DNA of 64,000 nucleotides. Origin: Ophioderma brevispina. Its lineage: Eukaryota > Echinodermata > Ophiuroidea > Amphilepidida > Ophiodermatidae. The first letter of the stretch is position 1; every line of letters starts with the position of its first letter. Shown here in pieces: positions 35,580-48,115 of the stretch. The position numbers and the translations under genes were made by a program. The notes beneath the pieces are model-generated. The model did no database searches and had not been told where the DNA came from. It saw only the letters and a list, made by a program, of their open reading frames with translations. The stretch is taken from positions 82,391 to 146,390 of the forward strand of contig JAMKCH010049012.1 in assembly GCA_023653785.1 (NCBI GenBank). The letters are read 5' to 3'.

Positions 35580-36353
35580 GCGTTTCTACAAAAATGCTCA
35601 AAGTTTCTCGTCTGGCACCCATCGGATTCAACATAAAACTGGTCTAGAAACCGTTGAAAGCATATAACTACTAAGTATAGTAGGTGTGCCTAATCTGACG
35701 TGCAAATTCCATCATCTCGGCAAGAAATTCGTAATTGTATATTTGTGATGCGATCTGGGAAAACCCGCCACATGGTGAAAAATTTATATTTTGAGTTTTG
35801 ACTCTCATTGCAAAGTTTGAAATATAAAGTTTCCATAACTTTTTACTTCTTTCTTCTATGATACACATATCAAAAGTTATGCCTTATAATATCTGACCAA
35901 AAATAAAGTACAACATAACAGATTTTAAGATATTTTCTTTATTTTTTCAAAGTCGCCGCGCCCCCTTATTCCACCTGCCCACGATACGCCGAGGTCGTCA
36001 CCCAGTACATGGCGCCCCCTGGACGCCCCGCATCGACCTGCCCCGTGGGGGTCGCGGTGTGGGGGGTACGGAGTCGGTCCATAGAAAACCAAGGGTGTCC
36101 ACTTGGGGAACAAATCCATAGGTAAATGGGGTGCTGGAGACAGGGGGGGTGCGGTTTGGGGGTGCTTTCGATATCCATCTCTAGCCCTGATGCTCCATCA
36201 GTCTTTGGAACACATCAAGTACATTCATTGTGGATCAAGGCGTCCTGCCCTCCTCGAGTGAAGTGCTCACCCATATTGAGCCACTCGATACACACACCTT
36301 GTTTCTGAATGACTTTGAGGATGTCAACAAAGCTCTTGCTGCTACCTTCATAT
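35580..36353. other. Sequence with a GC-rich, G-run block
   Basis: A GC-rich segment (35950-36170) with overlapping frames, none recognised. Base composition differs sharply from the AT-rich flanks. Confidence 0.35.
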
Positions 36354-38011
36354 TCATGGAGTAAAACTTTCCCCCAAGTAATCTGTCAATGGTACTTCCT
36401 TTGATATGCAGTCGAATCTTCTGATGTCAAACTCGGGTCGGCAGCGCTGCGGGTTCATGGGGGCAGCCGACCTTTTGCCATGTGTCGGAGCTTTCAGTGA
36501 GTTATAAATATATATCTGTCGGAAGATATCACATCCTTCATCAACCCGATACAATCTTACGGTTGCTGCTTCGAAACAAAGTTGTTGGCGAAAATAAGAG
36601 CAGTGTACCATTGTTGGACCTTTATTTATAACTCGAACAACTGCCGTGGCGTCTAGTAATCGCCAAATTGGTATTGGATCTCCACCGCTTGATGCTACTC
36701 AGCCGGTGTTAAGTCTCCCTGAGAGTCACTTTGGTGTTGTGTGCCCTGTTAGAGCTCAATCACTGACATGGACAAAAGTAATGTCATTTGGGAATTAAAA
36801 GAACGGCCATGCTGAGGAAAACTTGATCGGCGGATAACATAAACTCTGTATAAGCTGTTCCAATGTTTTGGTCCACAACATATTTGTGAATGGAATACCT
36901 GACTTTGGAATACCTGACTTAGTAACACCATGAACCAGCACCAGATTTTAGAGCTTCCCAAGTTTTTCTTCTTTGTCAGTGCACTTAAACATGCTTGTAT
37001 TTGCATGAAGCACAAAGTGGTGGTACAAGTCAGCATATTTGTAGAGATTAAGGAGCGAAGTAGTATTTGACTTGCGCCCCAAGGGCAAGCGAGACCAACT
37101 CCCACTCTCCTCCGGCTGTCCTACGTTGGCGGGGGGGAAAATCAAAGTGAGACTCTCTATCTGCTTCATATAACTCAGGAAATCTTTTTGCCATCTGCGG
37201 AAGGTCTGTGTGACTCGCAAGTGCAGCTCGGATGTGGTCTCTGAAGATTTACCTCTTCAAAAGACACCCACCATATCCTCTTGTCTCATATGAAGCTTAT
37301 TGTGGAGTTCGTGACATTTCAGGATTATGGTATACAAATTTTTTCTCACAGCTGCAAGTCCTGGCTTCAAAGAGGTGTCATAGCCAGAGCCATGATTCTA
37401 TCGGTTTACATTGGTGGTACTCTACCCCACGCTTAAAACGGCTTTCGTAAAGATGGACGGATTGTCGATGGTGATTGGTGAATCAAGACCAGCTATGCTT
37501 ATGGATTCCAGATACTTTGCGATAGCATAAAGCGAAGCAAAGCAAGCATGGAACTCATCAACTCTCAAACCCAGTTTGGTATTTCTTGTTGAAGATTGCC
37601 GTTTCATTGCTCTTTCGTACAAGTCATGATCAAGTGTTCTGACATTTTGTGATGAGGACCTACAACAAAATAAAAGTGGATTCCTGAGAAAGGCAAAGCC
37701 ACTGTAGGCTATAGAGGGCAGTATAATCCAGGGGTGGTTCTCCTTACAATCTGGTTTCCACTGATGGTACGATGATGATAGTCCCGAGAATTTAATCTGA
37801 ACACTTCCGGCTTGCATGTACGCGGAACAGTAGATCGAAGGCTTTGGTGCAGTACTCGGAAAAAGGTTGTTTTCATTACGCGGAAAGGTAGATCGAAGAC
37901 TTTGTAGTTCTCCCCATAAACTTTACCCAATCTTTGGTGTCCCAATTGCTCCACCCCTACGTCTTCGTTTACTTCTTTACTCATAAATTTTAATTCTTGA
38001 AGTCTGATCAA
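36354..38011 (-). pseudogene. Unrecognised coding-like remnants
   Basis: Consecutive minus-strand open frames (37709-38011, 37422-37817, 36948-37220, 36749-37105, 36354-36611) overlap or abut, change frame repeatedly and have coding-like composition (for example FRRWQKDFLSYMKQIESLTL). That suggests one old gene or retroelement polyprotein broken by indels. No RT, integrase, transposase or kinase motif could be identified. The function is unknown. Confidence 0.3.
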
Positions 38012-38320
38012 ACCAAGCTAAATAAAGTGGCTTAAAATAAGTACTTACTTGGAAGTATTCGCAATCACATTTTAAGCCCTCGAATTGTTACAAAGGAACA
38101 TATCAGATTTAACTAAATATGAAACAGCTCCATGCTAAAGCAGGCCCAAGCAGTTTACGCAATGCCACATGTCTTTAATTATCCCGCCCGTAATTACCAA
38201 AGCGCCGGCGCAGGTGAGTCGCACTGAGTCTGGTTATGACTTGGCGTCTAATTAGGCTTATCGGGATTGCATAAGATCAACAGATAACGGATTATAAGAT
38301 CGGCATTTTTCCCTTTGGAC
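38012..38320. other. Intergenic, nothing recognised
   Basis: No feature found. Confidence 0.4.
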
Positions 38321-38890
38321 AACATATAATTGAAAAATGGCGCATGTTGAATTCAAGATGGCGACTAAACCAAATTAGATATAACCAAATAAAGGAAAAT
38401 GCTTTATAGGCATCCCGGATAATCCAAACTGGCGTATGTGGCCACCACTTTCATTTTTCCTACGTTACTCATAGAAGCCCAAGATAGGGACAAATGTAAC
38501 ATTTATGTCATTGAAAAGTCGAACCATTTTGAAATTCCAAGATGGCGGCTAACCCAAATAGTGACAAGGCAAGGCAATGGTTCTTAATGGCTCTCGTGGT
38601 ATCACAAACAGGGGTATTTGCCACCATTTTTACCTTTGCAAGTTGCTCATAAGCCGAGATACAAGACATAACATAGTTGAAAATGGCGGCCATTTTGTGC
38701 AACATTCAGGGATGCGGGTCCAACCAAATCAGCTTACAAGGAAGACAATGTTTCAATGAAGTCCCGTGGTACGCAAACATGGGTATTGCGGAACCATCTT
38801 TCCTCGCGTCTAAAGTTGCTCATGCCCCGGTGGATAAGGACAAAATAATATTGAAACAATGGCGGCCATTTTTTTTTAAATATTAATGAA
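38321..38890. repeat. Repeat with AAGATGGCGGC phrases
   Basis: Four to five spaced phrases (CAAGATGGCGACT, CCAAGATGGCGGCTAA, AAAATGGCGGCCATTTTG, CAATGGCGGCCATTTTTT) in loosely repeated units of about 170-190 bp. Related in wording to 34424-35579. Confidence 0.45.
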
Positions 38891-40324
38891 GATAAAAAAG
38901 AAGATGGAGGGAAAAAAAGTGTGGCAACCTAATCTTTTTTTGAAATCAGCAACCCGACCCCCAAAATTGACAAAAGTTAGCCAATAAATCAAGTTTTTGG
39001 CACGAAAATCCCACAGGATCTAAATATATGACATAACAAACTATACTATCAGAATCGCCAAGATAACGACGTCCATGTTAATAGACTAATATACGGCTCC
39101 ATACCGCCCCCTGCACCCCCCCGGGATTTTTGGAGACAACCCTTTTCTGTATCTTATACCATACGCAACTGAAATCATTGTGTCTTCCAAAAATCCCCAC
39201 CCTGGGTTACACGGTGAGGGCGCTTTTTCAAATTGGCTCCAAAATGGCAAACCCCCCCCCCTTCGGAGAGAAGTACCAACATGCCTAACACAACACGAAA
39301 ACATCAACAGGCACTTGATTTTTGGTACCAACAGATGGCTATGGTCCCTCCTCTTTCCATTGACTACCAAAGTTTAGTCCACCGATGCATAGCATTACGG
39401 TCACATGCCGTCATAAAAGTTTCGCATATTTGCAAAATGTCAATTTCCATAGAACCAGCGACACAGGGGAAAATTCAATTTTTCGCTCAAAATTGTTAGG
39501 AATATCCAATTTTCATCACATCATGCGGTGTTTTTTGGCTGCGACTCTGGAAGGGAAATGACTAGTTTTTATAAACTGATACATTTTAGTGGCTATAATA
39601 AGTTTTTCGGGAGTCGTGACAAATTGCGAATATCGCATTTTCCACCCTATAGTCAGGACATGTATTTTCATATTCCCTCAACATATGACGTCCAAGTGAC
39701 GTCATAATGGGGATTTGTTGGCACTTATTTGATACCATGGAAAGAAGAAACTCTAATGCTATCCTGTGGTACAATTTACAGGATCGGATGTTCAGTAAAC
39801 AAAATCACGGGGGGGGGGCCTCCGGGAGTGTTGTTACAAAATGGCTCAGGTATACGAGGGCTAAGTCAAAAACGTGAACAAGTATATTCGATGCCTTCCA
39901 AGGCTGGCAGATCCACTGATGGTGCCAGAATACTCGTATGAGAGATTTGTTTTAGATGCACATCCAAATCCCCATTATCAACAATCCCCTGATTTGGTAC
40001 CAGGTAGATGTGGCAGAGCCAGAATTTCCTCCACCAGATGATCAAGGTTGGAAGTTAAATGATGGCGTCACTAGATCAAGTGGCATCAGAGAAGGGTTGA
40101 TGCACAAGAGTTGTCGGACATAATAGTAAGGAAGAACTATCGATAAGAAGAAGACCAATTAAGATAATGACTCAAGAAGAGAAGGAGGAAAGAGAAATCA
40201 ATTTCTGAAATCAAAGAGCTGCATTTAAGCTCGGTATACCACCTATGAAACAGCATTGCTTAAAGATTCGCAATTGAACAATAACCAATACTTACTGTTC
40301 AAATTGGAAATTCTTCTTATTATA
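38891..40324. other. Unassigned mosaic
   Basis: Includes C- and G-runs (39247-39263, 39810-39818) and a plus-strand stretch around 39880-40130 with coding-like but interrupted frames. No family was recognised. Confidence 0.35.
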
Positions 40325-41135
40325 TCAAACAGTGGTTTCTCAATGTGATCTAGCCAAGGGTGGTGTACAATGTCTGGCTGCTTAATTGAATTCTGCAAGG
40401 TCTTGTCTGTGCATTGTTTTGACACTAACATTGGGGCAGAAAAACCAAGAGATCTCCCCGTGTGGCTCTTATGCTGCTTGCAGTTAGACACTTCTGCAAG
40501 AAACCTTTGATCGGCCGTTCCCCGATTCTGAGATTCTCATACTCATCGTGAGACAAAAACCGCCACTCAGCCCACGAGTAACCAGCCCCAGGCGGAAGAG
40601 GCTCACCAGGCCAATACCAACATATTAACCACTTGGTTGACAGCAGTCTTTCTTTCCACAAGAGCCAGCTCCCCCAAACTCCTTAGATACTATTTCAAAG
40701 GAACAACTGCTAAGAAAACTACAAACCATCTTAACCTAAGAGGCGGTGTCGATCAGCAACCGGCCTCTGTCCAAACACGGGGTGCTCCATACCAGATACT
40801 TGGCAACTATGCTCATGCATGCTACGCTGCTGCCTGTATAAGTTGTCCGCTGTAGCTGGCCGAAAGACACCACCAAACCCCCGGTACAAGCCGGCAGGAG
40901 GCACTCCAACCACGGGTCAAGCTTCTGTGCTGACCCGTCCCATACAGGGCAAGCATACTCCCACATGCGCAGCACAGGCAAGCGCCGTCGATCTCAGTGC
41001 ATGTTGGGCATACAGGGTAATGTGGGACAAGCCCCCTTGTGGGGTGTTCAGGGGCCAGATACGGCTCCGAAGCTCTTGCGTTAACATTTCGAAGTGCTTT
41101 CAGAGAGGGTTTATGTCCTTATCTTGAAGCATATA
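40325..41135 (-). mobile_element. LINE C-terminal fragment
   Basis: On the minus strand it carries MWEYACPVWDGSAQKLD, the counterpart of the post-RT region of the LINE at 15.3-16.2 kb. That is followed by the CTTGTGGAAAGAAAGAC segment and then the terminal WLDHI-type sequence near 40350. Frames are broken in several places and EN/RT are missing. Confidence 0.7.
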
Positions 41136-42695
41136 AACTATGCTGAACGTTGCGGGGATCCAGGAGCGGAGCCCCCAGAAGATCTTGGGTTTTAGCATGT
41201 TTCAAGCCCATCCAGGAAGAGCTTTTTTTTCTCGGTTGCATCTCACATCAATGAGCAAGATGAAGTTACGGCCCCCCTGGCGGGGTCCGGGTGTCGGGCA
41301 ATTGTGCCCCCCTCCCCATGCCCCTTCCTAGCTACGCCACTGCTTCCCGATGTGGTCTTATAAGTGGAGTGCAGTCCAAGGGGACCTCCTAAGTAAACAG
41401 ACTATCACGGTGTTCCAGTGACGCCTGGTACGGCCGCGCAGACGGAAAGCATACCCTGTGCCCTATGGACCTTCGCGCTCGGATGGTTCTAAGGCCCTTT
41501 GATTCTCCCTTTGACATCTCCATCCTGTGCGCCAATTCAAATTGTTCTGTCTCGAGACAAAAACGACAGCTTCCCCTCACTCTCAGGCCGGTCGCGGCAC
41601 AGATGCCGAACAGTAGAGGCATGAGCACAAGCTCCCCCGGCATGTGCCAACCCCTTATCCCACATAGACCACACCCAAGCACCTGTGTTTGAAGGTACGT
41701 TTAAGTAATTTTCTGAACAACAACTGATAGTGGACCGTTTGGTTGCGTCGCTCCGCGTACCCTCCTTACCTCAGTGAAGCTCTCGCCAAGCAGGCATACT
41801 GTAAGAAGCTTGTGTTGCCTACGTAGTAACCATCCGTCAACACATCAAAGACTCAAGAACACATGGTATGCGCTTCAAGGTGATCATCGGATTAAGTATG
41901 AGCTGTGGTTGGGTCATAGTGGTCATCAGGTAATTCCTAGACCATTTCTGACATAAAGTGCCCTTAATATACACTTTAAAAAGGCTAACTACTTCATTTT
42001 TTTAAGTTGTTTAACCCTCGTTACCTCATAAACCGCTAATCCAACCGTGCATGACATAGTATATAATTAGGTGACCCCGGCATTTTGCCTTTAAAAAAGA
42101 GGATAAGTTGTAATCATGTGTTTCACACTTGTTTTGGTGGCCAATTTGAAATATGACGCCTCTATAAGCATTTAAGCATGCCAAAAGGTGTTCTCGAAGG
42201 TTCAACACGTGTCCTTGTGTGTTTTGGTGCACTAAGTATAGTCACAGATGGCATAAATTTGGGATCAAAATCAAGATATATGTCAAAAATGGGCATTAAG
42301 TGAATATTTGCCGCCATTTTTGAAAAAAGCGCCCTACTCTTTTAACCAGGTGGGGATTTCTTGTGCGACCCACCTTTTGATTAGCTATCGTGTATGAGGT
42401 TTCCAAAAATCGTGGTCTCCAAAAATCCCCGGGGGTGGTGCAGGGTTTCGGTTATCGGGGCTCAATGAACCTATAAGTGGTATAGGTGGCAAGTTACAAC
42501 TAGACAGAGAATTGCTCACTTTGAAAGGACGTGTATTCATGCGGAAATTGATTTCATGTTGTTTGAACATATTGCATTTGAGAAGTGTACCCAAATCTTT
42601 TACCTAACTCCCATATCCAGGATTTTGTTAACACTACTGTCCCCATTGTATATTTTATACTCCTCAAGATTCTGAACAGACCTGGAAACTATCTG
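41136..42695. other. Unassigned sequence
   Basis: GC-richer 41260-41690 has an open 97-codon minus-strand frame (41389-41682) that I cannot assign. CCTAGCTACGCCACTGC near 41328 is a phrase typical of the edge of a dispersed repeat. The remainder is unremarkable. Confidence 0.35.
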
Positions 42696-42699
42696 AACA

Positions 42700-43272
42700 C
42701 AGTTGAGTAGTGACTTTGACCCTAAACGACCTTTGATCTCGTGAAAAGTATTTTAAACTATTTAGAATGTCATAAGGATCTTCAGTCAATGTCAGCTCAA
42801 TCGAGAATTTTGGAATGGACCTTTGACAACGTCTACATGGAACTTTTGATCTCGAAAATCTTTTCAGCATATCTACTAAGTCATAAGGATCATTTCAAGT
42901 CAAATTTCAGCTCTAACAAGCATTTATAAAATTTGACCTTTGACCTGTTAATGGACCTTGACCTCGGAAATATTGTCACGACCTGTTTAGAATGTCATAA
43001 GGAAGCATTTCCTGGTCAAATTCGTTTCAATCGGAGATTTTGAAAATTTGCCTTTGACGACCCCTTATGACCTTTCGTGGACCTCGAAATATAATCGCAC
43101 ATGTTTTAGAATGTCAGTAAAATTTCAGCTTAATCGAGCATTTTAAAAATTTGACCTTTGAGACCTCATTGACCTTTGAACCTCCAAATATTTTCACATG
43201 TTTAGAATTTCACCGGGATCATTGTCAAAAATATTAATTTCAGCTCAATTTGAGACATTTTAAAAATTTGAC
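42700..43272 (+). repeat. Tandem array, about five ~110-bp units
   Basis: GAATGTCATAAGGA-type anchors recur at about 42764, 42878, 42987, 43108 and 43204. Each unit also has TCAGCTCAATCGAG-like and TTTGACCTTTGACC-like parts. The units are strongly diverged. Confidence 0.8.
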
Positions 43273-43273
43273 G

Positions 43274-43300
<27 letters not shown>
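43274..43300. repeat. T-run (27)
   Basis: Homopolymer ending the tandem array. Unlike the A-runs it is not followed by a copy of upstream sequence. Confidence 0.9.
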
Positions 43301-43305
<5 letters not shown>

Positions 43306-44141
43306 GTATGAATTTATAACCATACATCGTGTGCAAGTAAGCACAATGTAGTACCTTGCAAATATTGCAGATTGATTTTTTTAAAGATATTTTAAACCTC
43401 GGCCGGGAATGCCCCTTAAATGACATTTAAAAATCGTCATTTCATAGTAACTTTTGGAGGGGTTTCAAAGTACACCCACATGAGTCACGTGTTCATAATA
43501 TGTAATCTGTACAAGAGGTACATTTTTATGAAATCAGGTTTTGACCCTTTGACCGCCAAATACCGTTGATCAAATGTCATTAAGTAATTTTTGTAGGGGG
43601 TGTCACCACAACCACATACAAACATGGGTCACAATGATCATACAATGAATCTGTAGGAGAAGTAGCGTTTTTGACGTTTTGACAGGAATAAGAAGAACAA
43701 GAAGAAGTCGACGACGACGACAGTCGACTGTTGAAATGACTGTTTTGGTTTTTGTTGTGGGTGACCGAGAGCTTGGCCCGGGAGGGCTGGTCATAGCGGC
43801 GCGGCGAAAGTGTGTACCCATGTTCCCGATATGGCGAAACTGAATGTTGCATGAATTGCATTCTTTAGACGCAATACTTTATGTTCCCGGTCGTACCAGG
43901 TCTTTGGTATAACCACAACTCTCTTGTGAATTGGGGTATGGGCGTGCCAGATTAGTCAATAAGCCTTTGATTGTAAGCAATGGAAAGACGACTCAACAGC
44001 TCGGAGTTACAGGGCAACGATCCGAATAATACGTAAAACCCACAAAACACAGTACCTCTATTGAAAAAGTAAGGTTCCCCATGTCACGCCGGCAACTCCC
44101 TAAACCTGGCGTTTCTAGCCTCTTGAATTGCAGAGCTCGAA
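43301..44141. other. Intergenic, nothing named
   Basis: Contains AAGAAGAACAAGAAGAAG and GACGACGACGAC microsatellites at about 43688-43725. Confidence 0.4.
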
Positions 44142-47100
44142 CTGCCTCGGTTACACCAGTCACCATGTTACTGGTTCATCTCAGAAAACGCAATACTGCA
44201 TGGCACCGCATGCTCTAACTCGAAATCCATTTCCTGATCCAATATAGCAACTGTTACTGATTTTGTAATCCGGTTTCTTCTAAGAGTCTGGGGATCTCAT
44301 GGTAGTGATTTGTTACCATTTGGAATCCAAATGTGTGATTTGGAGGCCAAAAACTTACTTGCATGCAAAAACATTGGGTTCCGAATTTGAACACCCTCAC
44401 CTTTGTTTACACCATCTTCAGGTGATGAATTTCACTGTGCTTTTAATTTGGTTTTTGTATATGATCAATGTCAAACTGTTTAAGATGCTATATATGTTGA
44501 GTGGATACTTTTTTTATCTTCTTTATTTTTCAAATATTTCATGGCAAAACTCAGAACGTCGTTTGGTGGCCTATAGGCAAGGTAGACGAGTTTCCACCAC
44601 CCCAAACCTCAAAAATATCGTAAGTTTTTCTTTGGTTATGTGGATAGGTAAGTGATTACCTGCATGCACCTCTTTCTGTTCAAAGTAGTTTATTCCGCGA
44701 TTTACGATCTGGATCAATGATTTTTTTTGAGGGTGCAAAATTCGCGACGGCATACAACATTGCTTTTTTGGCCATGAAACACACTCTTTTGCATTTCTTT
44801 CTGCTCTTTGACTGATTGCTTTTTATTTAATACAAATGATCTGAGGACAAAATTCCAAAAATTGGTCTGTAAACCAGATATCGGTTTTAAAATAAATTTT
44901 TTTCGAAACCTGTCTACGTGTGGAGATAGGCAATGATCTCAGTTCCATATTAAAAACATTGGGACTGAAAACTGAGTCTAAAGGCAAAGGCTAGTATGCA
45001 CGACTGTCGTGGCACGAAATTCTAAAGGGCTAACTACGTACTACATCTGCGCAGTACCACAGGCTTATCATTAAGTCATAACACCATAGCCGTAACAACC
45101 ACTCAAATGTGGTCTAATTAAAATGCTACAGGCCATGCAATAATAGGCCTACTGCAGTGTCATAATCAGTACATTGTAAGTTGTGCTTAATTACTCAACA
45201 GTTAGGCCCCAGGGCCCCCTTCCGCTGCCAATGTTTTCATCTGTGCAACCCTGCTTTCAAAGTTCACATCAATCTGCTTTCTGTTAAATTACCTGTGCAT
45301 AACTCAACTCAGAACTTCCCCTCAAAGTATCTCTATCAAACATAAATACCCTATAAACATACGCGCCATGGCCTACAGAGCTATGGCGCTCTGTATCCAT
45401 GCTCACCGACCTCTAATATCAAAACAGCCACCCTATTATAATTCTTAATACACCCCCGAAAACATTGTCACTCCTGGATCGGAATCAACTGCAATTTTGG
45501 GAATATGCTTTTCTCAAGGGATATACAGGATATAATAAAACAGCTGTGGCTGTAAGTCCGATTGATTAGTAAAGCAACACTAAGTATCAAACATTATGCT
45601 GGATCCGTTAGATTCTCTGATCCCTATTTTTGGTAGGTAATTCGTTTGCCACTCTTCTTTAAAAGTTCACCTAGTGCCGCTCAAAAAACCCAACTTTCCA
45701 TGTCCAAATATCCGATAGAATGAGCAAGCTGATCTGAGCACTCTCAAAAATACAGAAAAACAGGGCTCAGAAGCGAGATGTCACTAACCCATAAATTTTC
45801 CTCTCACTCTTCAGCAATGAACAACGTGCTCCGGGCTTTGATAGCACCAACATCTTCAATCACAGTATTGGTACGTCTGTATCGCGTTGTCAGTCTGCAT
45901 AGGGAATAATTCTTTTACTTTGGAAGCATATCACCAGACTTTTTGTGTTGCGATTGAACGATGTTTTTACCTCGTTGAAAAACCTCGCGTTCCTGAAAGT
46001 CATTCGTCGTTATTTTCTCGTACAACGGTTTACACCGACTGCATTTAGCCAACAACACTAGATAGATTTTTGCATCGCTAGCCAATCTTAGCCCTTCTGG
46101 AACCGGTTCTTGAGAACCTTCGTGCTTATTTTATGACGCTCCAGTAAGCAACAACACAGAGCGCTGGACCATGATTATATTCATTTGGAAATATCTATCT
46201 GCAAATGTATTTTTTAAGTAAAATTATTTATTCCATCAATCAATCAATTCAATCCAGTTTAGTTTCATCTCAAAAAAGATATACATCACAATTCAAATCA
46301 AAATTTAAAATTGGAAATACAATTAAATATATAATTATGAATAGAAGCGACCTCAATGGTGAATGAGACTGGGGACCAGGCTACTAAACGCATAGCGGTG
46401 TTGTAAGTGCCCGGTAAATAACGGTATGCAATAAGACAAGCAAAATTTGACACAGTGGTTCTGTCTGAAGGACTGAACCTTTAAACGAATCACTATTTTA
46501 ATCTAAGTATTCGGGCCGTGAGTTACTATATATCTTTGGAAAATTTTATGGCCTAAGTTCTGAGGGGAAAGGGGTGCACACATTTAAAAATTGGTATGAT
46601 AGTAATAGGCCATGAGGCCACAGCTCAAAAGAGCGTCGGATAAGTACTAGGTGGCGCACCCCTGAAGTCATAATTCTTCCTCCGAAATAATTTTCCTAAA
46701 ATTTACGACGAATCAGTTCTACGTGTGTTTCCCCGTCGTAGTATGTGTACTTCCGTTCTCGAGAAAATGAATTATGCCCTGAATATCAGCGACTACGGAA
46801 TGTACACCATGATTCATTGACTCCATCAAAATAATGAGGGCTATTGATAATTAAATCCTCTCAATATGTAGAAGACCAAACACTTCACAGATTCCTTTTC
46901 CATCTGGGACTGCAGAACCATCTGGTTGTTACTTGCAATGCACTGAAAAGAGTGCAATGGTGTTATAACCATCCCCCGTTTAATTAAGGCTATTTTAATG
47001 ACGTGGAAACATATCTGTTCCCCTCTTTCACGAATAAAGTTAGAGGTTCTATTGTGTGGTTGTTCAATTTTCTTTGACCCATATGCATCCTTTATCGAAG

Positions 47101-47445
47101 AGGCGGAAACGAAGGTTGACAAAGCTCACTGGAAAAACATTGTTTTGGCACTGTGACGCTAACATCTTTGTGCAGAACCACCTCGTAACTTTTCCGCGTA
47201 CCACCCCCATTTCTATGCAATTTATTGCTGTTCATAGCAGAATCGAAAATGCATTCACCTACATGAAAGGCCAGGTGAATCGTGCCGAACAACCTTTAAA
47301 TTGAATATAAAAGAGGTATTTATGATTAATATGATTCTAGCTGTTATGGGTGTTGGTTCTGCACCAATATGTTAGTCCAGTAGCTGCCCATCAAATTGCT
47401 TTCCATGATTTTTTGTCTCATCTCTTTTCCTTTTGAAGAAATGAT
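44142..47445. repeat. ~3.2-kb direct duplication, left copy
   Basis: From CTGCCTCGGTTACACCA to the GAAATGAT near 47445, it parallels 48116-51265 throughout, at an offset of about 3.8-4.0 kb. Differences are dense one- to three-base indels. It includes a frame-broken copy of the last receptor exon (about 45603-46195, minus). Confidence 0.85.
45603..46195 (-). pseudogene. Frame-broken copy of the receptor M3-M4 exon
   Basis: Aligns along its whole length to 49490-50076 but carries many small indels, so no long frame survives. The density and type of indel suit uncorrected long-read sequence as well as pseudogene decay. Confidence 0.75.
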
Positions 47446-47504
47446 CCTATACCAAGTGCAACGGGGATAAAAGGCAGTATATAATATAGGGCCGCTTAGC
47501 GTCA

Positions 47505-47610
47505 AGCTTAGTATTATACTCCTGTTATACCAACCGTTCCTATAGACAATCGCTGTATAAAAGTATAGCAACGGGGGTTATAACAGGAGTATATTGTAAT
47601 ATAGTATCGA
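47505..47610. repeat. Short hairpin between the two duplicated segments
   Basis: The arms with ATACTCCTGTTATACCAACCG and CGGGGGTTATAACAGGAGTAT are inverse of each other, with a loop of about 30 bases. Lies in the ~670-bp spacer 47446-48115. Confidence 0.7.
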
Positions 47611-48115
47611 CAATAAGAAGTTTAATTAAAGGGGGATTTCTTTTGGGGGAATTTATAAAAGCAAAAAGAGGGGTTTTAGTAGTTTTGAGGGGGTAAGAAG
47701 AAGGAAGGAAGGAGTGAGCGGGTGGTAAAAACGAGACATAAAAATGGTACACCACCCGTTTCATGGGTGGTGTAAGAAAAAATTGCAAACCTTCCAAATT
47801 TGGGGGTTTATTTTTCGTACGGAATAAAGCGCATACTCCACTAAACCGCTTTTATTCGTCAAAATACGCGCTCCAATTTAAATAAGGTCTATGGACTATA
47901 GCATTCGGACTTTAACATTTAAGGCAAGCGTGCTTATACCGTTTTAAACAGGTTTTGAAACGAGAAAGTGCTAAGGCTATTTGTCTATCTATTTTTCAGT
48001 AAGCTTGGGGGTCAAATTGTGACGTCCTATTTTACGGGGCTCAAACAAGGATATTGCCGCCAAGTGGGATGTTACGCATGAATTTGAAACATTTAACACA
48101 ATGATAAGATATACT

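Noticed and set aside
43274..43300. T-run as a sixth gap placeholder or a retroposon tail
   Set aside because: It is T not A, 27 long, and not flanked by repeated sequence. It simply ends a tandem array.
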